Shown here one piece after another: positions 7,534 through 12,607 of a stretch of DNA of 12,607 nt. The DNA is from Acidobacteriota bacterium (GTDB lineage: Bacteria > Acidobacteriota > Thermoanaerobaculia > Multivoradales > JAHEKO01). Each line of letters starts with the position of its first letter. Positions within the stretch are counted from its first letter, which is position 1. The notes beneath the pieces were generated by a model. That model made no database searches and was not told the DNA's origin. It was given only the letters and a program-made list of their open reading frames with translations. The stretch is from assembly GCA_029861655.1 (NCBI GenBank), contig JAOTZA010000065.1, positions 1 through 12,607 of the forward strand. The letters run 5' to 3'. Position numbers and translations under genes: made by a program.

Positions 7534-7690
7534 ACAACCTCTCCCCGTACTAGTAAAGAACCGGCCGCGGGACAGAAGCGATTCACGTTCCCCGCCTCTT
7601 CCCGAGAAGTCGGAGTCTATCTCGAAAACGAGATTCTCTAGCAGCCCGTGGTAGCAGTTCTCATGGCCCAACGGGCCGTGGCGGGGTCGA
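7534..7690 (-). other. Gap between PH-domain gene and nusB, with two small hairpins
   Basis: This stretch separates the stop of the membrane-protein gene (7691) from nusB. It holds two short inverted repeats. One is at 7662-7680 (8-bp stem with one G-T pair, 3-nt loop), 10 bp past the upstream stop. The other is at 7619-7634 (ATCTCG, 4-nt loop, CGAGAT). Neither is followed by a T-run on the minus strand, so neither is a standard intrinsic terminator. The first is placed where a terminator would sit. I find no clear promoter for nusB by eye. Confidence 0.4.
7541..7546 (-). promoter_or_regulatory. Shine-Dalgarno that sets the nusB TTG start
   Basis: GGGGAG on the minus strand lies 7 bp before the TTG at 7533. 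It supports TTG over both the upstream ATG at 7671 and the downstream ATG inside the conserved first helix. Confidence 0.6.
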
Positions 7691-8215
7691 TCACATTGTT
7701 TGACTGGACGTCGGTCCGGGCAACCGGCGAAGCTCGCGCAGCTGGCGAGAAAAGACCTCCGGCTCTTCCGGGCTTACGACCACCGTGCGGTCACTCAGCT
7801 TCAGGACGACGGCCCTCGCCGGATCCGTCACAAAAGCCCTGTACTTACCGAGCTCTTTGCTTCTGAACAGGCCGCTGAACGAGTAAAGCCCGCCGTTGCC
7901 AAACAACCTGAGGGAGCGCTTCATGGCGAGTGGGTTCGGCTCGACAGATCGGAGTCCGTCGAGACCGACAGTTGTCCACCACAGGAGCCGCCGGATTCTC
8001 AAGAGCGCTCCGTCCACCTCGTAACCACGGATCGTAAACAGAACACTGGCCAGCATGATCACCAGTGGTGTTGCGACCGCAAGCCCGAGGGCCCAGGAGT
8101 CGACCGTGGATGCCGCCCGCCAGACCAGGAAAGTCACCCCGACCAGCAAGATCGTCACGCCGATCGACAATGAGGTCAGACGTCTCGACCAGGGGGCCCG
8201 GTAGCTTTTGCTCAT
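7691..8215 (-). CDS. Two-helix membrane protein with C-terminal PH-like domain, function unknown
   Basis: Seen: 174 residues. Two hydrophobic helices lie at about 13-35 and 42-62, with a charged N-terminus. The soluble domain begins with GYEVDGALLRIRRLLWWTTV and continues with LRSVEPNPLAM, GNGGLYSFSGLFRSKELGKY, ATDPA-like VTDPARAVVLKL and TVVVSPEEPEVF. This strand order and the GGL...G.FR...LG.YRA.VTDP pattern resemble the bacterial PH-domain families (bPH_5 type). The function is unknown; members are membrane-anchored and of uncertain ligand. Start: ATG at 8215 shares its A with the TGA stop of the upstream phosphatase gene (TGATG). No good Shine-Dalgarno is visible, so translation is probably coupled to that gene. 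nusB is 157 bp downstream on the same strand. Confidence 0.8.
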   Translation of the reverse strand: MSKSYRAPWSRRLTSLSIGVTILLVGVTFLVWRAASTVDSWALGLAVATPLVIMLASVLFTIRGYEVDGALLRIRRLLWWTTVGLDGLRSVEPNPLAMKRSLRLFGNGGLYSFSGLFRSKELGKYRAFVTDPARAVVLKLSDRTVVVSPEEPEVFSRQLRELRRLPGPTSSQTM

Positions 8216-8775
8216 CAGTGCGACACGGCCAGAACCGCTGGCGTTCCGTAGTGATGAAAGAGGGTAAGCGCCGGCCGGCCCGGTTCCAGAATCACCGCAT
8301 ACAACCGGTCGAACTCCGTCGCCTCGTGGATCGGGCGACCCGGATTGCCGCCCAGGAGTCGAACCAGCTCCGGCGTCGTATTGCTGTGGCCCGACACCAG
8401 GATCACCTGCCCCGATTGACCCAGCCTGACCGCCAACTCCTCCAGGCGACCTGGGTCGTAGAGCTCGATCTCGAGCCCCAGTCTCTCGGCTAACGGAGTC
8501 GCTGTGCTGCGGGTTCGTCGGAGATCCGAACTCAGGATCCGTTCTACGCCGGCGTCCTGGAGAACCTCCGCCAGCCGTGTGGCGCGTCGCCAGCCGGTCT
8601 CGGTGAGCGGCGGGTCTTGCGGTGCATCCGCCGGAGCAGGGCTCATCCTCTCGGCGTGTCGCACCAGATAGACAATTGTCGGTTCCTCACCCGAAACGGG
8701 ACTCGCGGCGAAGGTACCAAGGCTCGCCGTAACGAGGATAAGAAGAAACGGGGTCGTACGGCTGGCGATTGACAT
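8215..8775 (-). CDS. Exported histidine-phosphatase-superfamily protein
   Basis: Seen: 186 residues. An N-terminal hydrophobic signal segment (about 8-25), with a likely cleavage near ASPVSGEE, predicts export to the periplasm. The phosphatase core has the RHAE form of the RHG motif (Arg39, phospho-accepting His40), then LTETGWRRATRLAEVL, SSDLRRTRSTATPLA with the second pocket Arg, and the second catalytic His in LVSGHSNTTPELV (His130). The compact size resembles SixA-like and other small branch members, so it could dephosphorylate a small molecule or a phosphohistidine; the substrate cannot be told. Start: ATG at 8775 is chosen because GGGAGG (8787-8782) sits 6 bp before it, whereas the same GGGAGG abuts the other in-frame ATG at 8781 with no spacing. 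It overlaps the PH-domain gene by one base, so the two are likely made together. Confidence 0.86.
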   Translation of the reverse strand: MSIASRTTPFLLILVTASLGTFAASPVSGEEPTIVYLVRHAERMSPAPADAPQDPPLTETGWRRATRLAEVLQDAGVERILSSDLRRTRSTATPLAERLGLEIELYDPGRLEELAVRLGQSGQVILVSGHSNTTPELVRLLGGNPGRPIHEATEFDRLYAVILEPGRPALTLFHHYGTPAVLAVSH

Positions 8776-8781
8776 CGGCAT

Positions 8782-8787
8782 CCTCCC
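8782..8787 (-). promoter_or_regulatory. Shine-Dalgarno that sets the histidine-phosphatase start
   Basis: GGGAGG on the minus strand, 6 bp before ATG 8775. It directly touches the in-frame ATG at 8781, which excludes that codon, and makes the far upstream ATG at 8847 unlikely. Confidence 0.7.
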
Positions 8788-8837
8788 GCCGCCTATCCTC
8801 TCATTCGGACCGGGGCAGTGCGAACTCCGGAAATGTT

Positions 8838-8871
8838 CGGTCGACACGGAGGTCGACCGCTACAAAGACCC
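8838..8871 (-). repeat. Isolated, decayed inverted relative of the repeat core
   Basis: CGGTCGAC (8838-8845), a 6-nt loop and GTCGACCG (8852-8859) form a perfect 8-bp inverted repeat. The right arm continues as CTACAAAGACCC, which resembles the reverse complement of the core in the 8934-9114 array (CTCGACCGCTACAACGAAAG). It therefore lies in opposite orientation to the array, 63 bp upstream of the phosphatase start, possibly inside its leader. Confidence 0.6.
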
Positions 8872-8933
8872 ACGCCGGTGCGAAGATGCGCGACGGACGG
8901 AGATTCGCGGAGGCAAAGCCAACCGATCCTCTG

Positions 8934-9114
8934 CTCGACCGGATCCTTTCGGCGTAGCGGTCGAGCTCTGTCTCGACCGGGCCTTTTCGTTGTAGCGGTC
9001 GAGCCATTGGCGATGGTCTCGACCGGATCCTTTCGTTGTAGCGGTCGAGCTCTGTCTCGACCGGGTCGTTTCGTTGTAGCGGTGGAGCCATTGGCGATGG
9101 TCTCGACCGTCGAG
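8934..9114. repeat. Two-copy 84-bp tandem repeat made of four 32-bp palindromic cores
   Basis: Copies at 8934-9017 and 9018-9101 match at 79 of 84 positions (counted by eye); a third copy begins at 9102 and breaks off by 9114. Each copy holds two 32-bp cores at 8934, 8972, 9018 and 9056. A core begins CTCGACCG and ends CGGTCGAG (an 8-bp inverted repeat), with TTTCG and GTAG between. The spacers alternate: 6 nt (CTCTGT), then 14 nt (CCATTGGCGATGGT). The 14-nt spacer is itself self-complementary, so 8996-9025 can fold as a 12-bp stem with one bulged T and a 5-nt loop. The fourth core has one arm base changed (CGGTGGAG). This resembles REP/BIME-type intergenic palindromes; no REP-associated transposase is in view. 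Confidence 0.9.
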
Positions 9115-9274
9115 GGCCCAACAGATCGCAGTACGCGGTAGGCTCCCGCCCAAGCGGGTGGCGGCTGCTTTGGATACGATCGCTAGAGTCGGCCTATCTG
9201 CTAGCCGCGGCTCGATGCGCGGCTCAATGGCGATACCGGACCACCACCCGCATAGGAAAGCGAGGGAGAACCCA

Positions 9275-10615
9275 ATGTCGGATTCCGTTCAGAGTTTCAT
9301 GGAAGAAGTGATCACAAAAAACCCCGCGGAGCCGGAGTTTCATCAAGCGGTTCGAGAGGTTGCCGAATCGGTTTGGCCGGTCATCGAAGAGCATCCGCGC
9401 TACCGTCGCGGCAAGATCCTCGAGCGCATGGTCGAACCCGAGCGTATTGTGAGCTTTCGTGTTCCGTGGGTCGACGATCAGGGGGAGATTCAGGTCAACC
9501 GCGGCTATCGTATCGAGATGAATAGCGCAATCGGCCCCTACAAAGGCGGTTTGCGACTTCACCCCAGCGTCACCCAGGGCATCCTGAAGTTCCTGGCCTT
9601 CGAGCAGGTCTTCAAAAACAGCCTGACTACGCTGCCCATGGGCGGTGGCAAGGGCGGCTCCGACTTCGACCCCAAGGCAAAAAGCGATGGCGAGGTGATG
9701 CGCTTCTGCCAGTCGTTCATGCGGGAGCTTTATCGACATATCGGCTCCAACACAGATGTCCCAGCGGGTGATATCGGCGTCGGGGGGCGCGAGCTCGGGT
9801 TTCTCTTTGGCATGTACAAGAAGCTGGCCAACGAGTTCACCGGCGTCCTCACTGGCAAGGGCATCAACTGGGGAGGATCACTCATTCGGCCGGAGGCAAC
9901 CGGCTACGGCACGGTCTACTTTGTCAGCGAGATGCTGAAAACCAGAGGTGAGAGCCTCGAGGGGAAACGGATTCTGGTTTCCGGCTCGGGCAACGTCGCC
10001 CAGTTCGCCGCCGAGAAGGCCTTGGAGCTCGGCGGGAAAGTACTGACCCTGTCCGACTCGAGCGGTACGATCGTCGACGAAAAAGGGCTCGACCGCGGCA
10101 AGCTCGAGTATGTGATGGATCTAAAGAACAACCGACGGGGACGCATCAAAGAATACGCAGAGAAGTATTCGCAGGCGAGCTATCTCGAGGGAGAACGGCC
10201 GTGGTCGGTCAAGTGTGAGGTTGCGCTCCCCTGCGCCACCGAGAACGAGATTGAAGGTGGAGATGCCCAAACCCTGCTGGACAATGGCTGTATCTGTGTC
10301 GCGGAAGGCGCCAACATGCCCTCGGATCACGAGGCCATCGATCGCTACTTGGACGCCGGGATTCTGTATGGACCAGGCAAGGCCGCAAACGCCGGCGGTG
10401 TTGCGGTCTCCGGCCTGGAGATGACCCAGAACGCGATGCGACTTTCCTGGAGCCGGAAAGAAGTCGACGAACGCCTGCACATGATCATGAAGGACATTCA
10501 CGCCACCTGTGTCAAGCACGGCAAAGACGGCGAGTTCGTCAACTACATCAACGGTGCGAATATCGCCGGCTTTATCAAGGTGGCGGACGCGATGCTGGAT
10601 CAGGGCGTCGTGTAG
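9275..10615 (+). CDS. gdhA: NADP-type glutamate dehydrogenase
   Basis: GdhA catalyses 2-oxoglutarate + NH4+ + NADPH to glutamate in the cytoplasm, the main low-energy ammonium assimilation route. Seen: 446 residues, the standard length of the hexameric 50-kDa class. Substrate pocket and active-site motifs are GPYKGGLRLHPSV, LPMGGGKGGSDFDPK with catalytic Lys126, and DVPAGDIGVGGRE with catalytic Asp166. The Rossmann domain has GSGNVA (237-242) and LSDSSGT at the second strand, as in NADP-dependent E. coli GdhA rather than the NAD type. NAGGVAVSGLEM is near the C-terminus. Start: ATG at 9275 with AGGGAG (9263-9268) 6 bp upstream; 39 residues of open frame before it look like repeat-edge sequence. 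It follows the palindromic repeat region, and a receiver/PPDK-like gene begins 22 bp downstream, so cotranscription is likely. Confidence 0.97.
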   Translation: MSDSVQSFMEEVITKNPAEPEFHQAVREVAESVWPVIEEHPRYRRGKILERMVEPERIVSFRVPWVDDQGEIQVNRGYRIEMNSAIGPYKGGLRLHPSVTQGILKFLAFEQVFKNSLTTLPMGGGKGGSDFDPKAKSDGEVMRFCQSFMRELYRHIGSNTDVPAGDIGVGGRELGFLFGMYKKLANEFTGVLTGKGINWGGSLIRPEATGYGTVYFVSEMLKTRGESLEGKRILVSGSGNVAQFAAEKALELGGKVLTLSDSSGTIVDEKGLDRGKLEYVMDLKNNRRGRIKEYAEKYSQASYLEGERPWSVKCEVALPCATENEIEGGDAQTLLDNGCICVAEGANMPSDHEAIDRYLDAGILYGPGKAANAGGVAVSGLEMTQNAMRLSWSRKEVDERLHMIMKDIHATCVKHGKDGEFVNYINGANIAGFIKVADAMLDQGVV

Positions 10616-10626
10616 ACCGGTTCGGT

Positions 10627-10631
10627 GAGGG
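10627..10631 (+). promoter_or_regulatory. Shine-Dalgarno setting the GTG start after gdhA
   Basis: GAGGG lies 6 bp before GTG 10638. An in-frame TGA at 10626-10628 excludes any earlier start, so the start is well fixed. Confidence 0.65.
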
Positions 10632-10637
10632 CACGGC

Positions 10638-12607
10638 GTGAGCATTGAAAGAGAAGGTCTCAAAGCTCTTCGGTTTCACGACCTGACTCCCAATCGCGTG
10701 CGTGAGGTGCTGCTGGTCGCCTCGCCCTACGATGCTTTTATTCTGGAAGAAGACGGCCTGCTTACGGAGCAGATCTTCTTCGAGTACCGGGAAGTCAGCG
10801 CCTCGAGCCCGCCCAGGTTCACCCACGTCCGGTCGGTCAGGGCGGCCTTCGCAGCACTCGAGAAGCGGCGATTCGATCTGATTCTGGTGATGGCCAGCCT
10901 TCACGGCATGGGGGTCAACGAATTCGGCCGTCGTGTCAAAGACCTGCGCCCCGGGCGACCGGTTGTCTTTCTTGCCCTCGACGACCTCGAGCTGGAGGAA
11001 GCGCAAGAGGCGATCGACCCCGAGGTCGTCGATGGAACTTTCTTGTGGCGAGGAGACGCGCAGATCCTCCTCGCGATCACCAAGAGTGTCGAAGACCGAG
11101 TGAACGTCGACCACGACGTCCGCGAGAGCAACATTCGCGTGATCATCATGATCGAGGACTCGCCGCGCTTCTACTCGGCGTTCCTGGGTCTGCTCTACAA
11201 GGAGCTCGTGAGTCAGGCCCGCTCGCTGGCCGCCGAAGGCGTCAACGAACTCCACCGGCTGATGTACATGAGAGCACGACCCAAGATCCTGCATGCCAAG
11301 TCGTACGAAGAAGGCATGGATCTGTTCAAACGCTACGAGCCCAACGTTATGGCGGTGATCAGTGACGTAGCGATCCCCCGAGATGGAGAGGTCGATCCCG
11401 CGGCGGGCGTCGAGTTCGCCAAGCACACGCGACGCAGAATACCGGAGCTGCCCGTCCTCCTTCACTCCGCAGACCCCGAGAACACCGGGATCGCCAGGAC
11501 GATGAGGGCCGCGTTTGCCGACAAGAGCTCTCCGACATTGCTCGCCGAGATCCGCTCCTTCTTGACCGAGGAACTCGGGTTTGGGGACTTTGTTTTCAGG
11601 CTGCCCGACGGTCGCGAGGTCGCGCGCGCCCACGATTTGCTGGAGATGGAACAGACACTGGCCACCGTGGCCGGAGCCTCGATCACCTATCACGCCGCTC
11701 GCAATCATTTCTCGAAGTGGATGATGGCGCGGTGCGAGTTCGAGCTGGCCGACCAGCTGCGACCGCGTACCGCCTCTGACTTGGGCGGCGTCGAGGAGGC
11801 ACGGGCGCATCTGATTCGGGTGCTTACCGAGGTCAGGAAGAGCTCTTACCGAGGGCACGTCGCAGATCTCAAACCCGACCGCTTCGAGGAGGACCTGATC
11901 TCGCGAACCGGTCACGGGGCCCTCGGTGGGAAGGCGCGCGGTATCGCCTTTCTGAACCGGGCTCTGAGCGAGGTCACCCTGGCCCACGATGCCGCCTTGT
12001 CGGTCGAGATCCCAAAGACCGTCGTGATCACCACCGACGTGTTCGACACCTTCTTGGATCGCGGGAACTTGAGGGGATTTGTCTCCGATTGCAAGGATGA
12101 CGTAGAGCTGAAGCGCAGATTCCTCGATTCACCTTTGCCGCCAGCACTTCTCGAACACCTTCGGTTTCTGGTCACGTGCCTGGACGGTCCGCTTGCCGTG
12201 CGATCTTCGAGCCTGCTCGAGGACTCCCTTCATCAGCCCTTCGCTGGGATCTACGCAACCTTGATGATCCCCAACAGTGATCCCGACATCGAAGAGCGTC
12301 TGGCGAGCCTGGCAACCGCCATCAAATTGGTCTACGCGTCCACGTTCGAAAGGAACGCGCGCTCCTACCTGAGCTCAACCGGCCACCTCGAAGAAGAGGA
12401 GAAAATGGCCGTGATCATCCAGCCACTGGTCGGGCGCCGGCGCGGCGATCGCTTCTACCCCACTTTCTCGGGTGTCGCGCAGTCGGTCAACTACTATCCG
12501 GTGGGAGCTCAACAGGGCAAGGACGGCGTCGTTCACGTGGCGCTGGGTCTCGGGCGGCTTGTCGTCGAGGGCGGACAGGCGCTTCGCTTCAGCCCCAGAA
12601 ACCCTGC
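10638..12607 (+). CDS. Receiver-like / receiver / PEP-synthase (PPDK N-terminal) fusion protein, 3' end outside window
   Basis: The frame stays open from GTG 10638 to the last base (656 residues visible). Domain 1 (about 20-155) has a receiver-like fold pattern (EVLLVASP, RFDLILVMASLHGMG, PGRPVVFLAL), but the phospho-Asp position is Met/Ala. Domain 2 (about 165-315) has a full receiver set: Glu173/Asp174, Asp243 in AVISDVAIP, Ser277 in PVLLHSAD and Lys296, with a roughly 20-residue longer gap before Asp243. A linker at about 335-405 contains ARNHFSKWMMARCEFELADQLRP. A PEP-synthase/PPDK-type ATP-grasp domain starts with GHGALGGKARGIAFLN (425-440) and has AVRSSSLLEDSLHQPFAGIY (520-539). Family knowledge: this domain binds ATP and, with a swivelling His domain, phosphorylates pyruvate or another acceptor; those parts would be beyond the window. 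It sits 22 bp behind gdhA. I recall similar REC-PEP/pyruvate-binding proteins without known function. Confidence 0.85.
   Translation, partial: MSIEREGLKALRFHDLTPNRVREVLLVASPYDAFILEEDGLLTEQIFFEYREVSASSPPRFTHVRSVRAAFAALEKRRFDLILVMASLHGMGVNEFGRRVKDLRPGRPVVFLALDDLELEEAQEAIDPEVVDGTFLWRGDAQILLAITKSVEDRVNVDHDVRESNIRVIIMIEDSPRFYSAFLGLLYKELVSQARSLAAEGVNELHRLMYMRARPKILHAKSYEEGMDLFKRYEPNVMAVISDVAIPRDGEVDPAAGVEFAKHTRRRIPELPVLLHSADPENTGIARTMRAAFADKSSPTLLAEIRSFLTEELGFGDFVFRLPDGREVARAHDLLEMEQTLATVAGASITYHAARNHFSKWMMARCEFELADQLRPRTASDLGGVEEARAHLIRVLTEVRKSSYRGHVADLKPDRFEEDLISRTGHGALGGKARGIAFLNRALSEVTLAHDAALSVEIPKTVVITTDVFDTFLDRGNLRGFVSDCKDDVELKRRFLDSPLPPALLEHLRFLVTCLDGPLAVRSSSLLEDSLHQPFAGIYATLMIPNSDPDIEERLASLATAIKLVYASTFERNARSYLSSTGHLEEEEKMAVIIQPLVGRRRGDRFYPTFSGVAQSVNYYPVGAQQGKDGVVHVALGLGRLVVEGGQALRFSPRNP

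Larger units (their letters stand above)
8776..9274. other. Divergent intergenic region of about 500 bp with palindromic repeats
   Basis: The region separates the minus-strand phosphatase gene from plus-strand gdhA. It should contain promoters for both. Its middle (8934-9114) is a tandem palindromic repeat, with a decayed relative at 8838-8871. Near gdhA there is a small hairpin at 9145-9158 (CCCGC, 4-nt loop, GCGGG). A weak promoter-like pair is TTGGAT (9170-9175) and TATCTG (9195-9200), with a 19-bp spacer. Open frames crossing the region are short and composed of repeat translation, so I call no gene here. Confidence 0.7.

Noticed and set aside
7534..7671. N-terminal extension of nusB to ATG 7671
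   Set aside because: The added residues have no NusB character, and a Shine-Dalgarno-supported TTG at 7533 starts the conserved SKRRTAR motif.
7700..8173. 157-codon plus-strand frame
   Set aside because: Antisense to the PH-like membrane protein, which has the credible helices and domain pattern.
8934..9114. CRISPR array
   Set aside because: Repeat-like cores of 32 bp occur, but the spacers are 6 and 14 nt, repeat themselves and are too short; no cas genes are present.
9170..9200. gdhA promoter TTGGAT / TATCTG
   Set aside because: Only about half the consensus bases match and the spacer is 19 bp; kept only as a remark in the intergenic entry.
9158..9274. N-terminal extension of gdhA to an upstream start
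   Set aside because: The family length and the AGGGAG-spaced ATG at 9275 fit exactly; upstream residues are low-complexity and outside the family.
10575..11987. 470-codon open frame on the minus strand across the gdhA end and the receiver/PPDK-like gene
   Set aside because: The plus-strand frame there carries clear receiver and ATP-grasp motifs and a well-placed Shine-Dalgarno. The minus frame shows no recognisable domain and is a GC-driven antisense shadow.

Overview
The window is GC-rich bacterial chromosome from a diderm (outer-membrane) bacterium. It carries a Tol-Pal cluster, the LPS-assembly lipoprotein LptE and several lipoprotein signal peptides. The style of the TonB/TolA C-terminal domain, the Pal variant with extra cysteines, the gene order and the starts on GTG and TTG recall Acidobacteriota or former Deltaproteobacteria. 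That placement is an impression from memory, not a computed result. Most of the window is core chromosome; no transposase, integrase, phage gene, tRNA, rRNA or CRISPR array is visible.

Layout. (1) Bases 2-3561, plus strand: the end of a TolA/TonB-type protein, then tolB, pal and cpoB (ybgF), which form the cell-envelope Tol-Pal system. A plausible extra promoter precedes pal. (2) 3666-3929, plus: rpsT (ribosomal protein S20), convergent with and only 7 bp from lptE. (3) 7533 down to 3937, minus: nusB, leuS and lptE. leuS and lptE overlap by 4 bp (ATGA). (4) 8775 down to 7691, minus: an exported histidine phosphatase and a two-helix membrane protein with a PH-like domain, joined by a TGATG stop/start overlap. 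(5) 8776-9274: a divergent non-coding region of about 500 bp. It holds a two-copy 84-bp tandem repeat built from four 32-bp palindromic cores, plus a decayed inverted relative. (6) 9275-10615, plus: gdhA, an NADP-type glutamate dehydrogenase. It is followed after 22 bp by a large gene cut by the window end, encoding a degenerate receiver-like domain, an intact-looking receiver domain, a linker and a PEP-synthase/PPDK-type ATP-grasp domain.

The most unusual items are the response-regulator/PEP-synthase-like fusion placed directly behind gdhA, which may be a phospho-signal-controlled nucleotidyl/phosphotransferase, and the palindromic repeat block in front of gdhA. Next come the phosphatase/PH membrane pair and the absence of holA between lptE and rpsT. 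The fusion gene is open to the last base, so its C-terminal part, which would decide whether it is a full phosphotransferase, is not visible.
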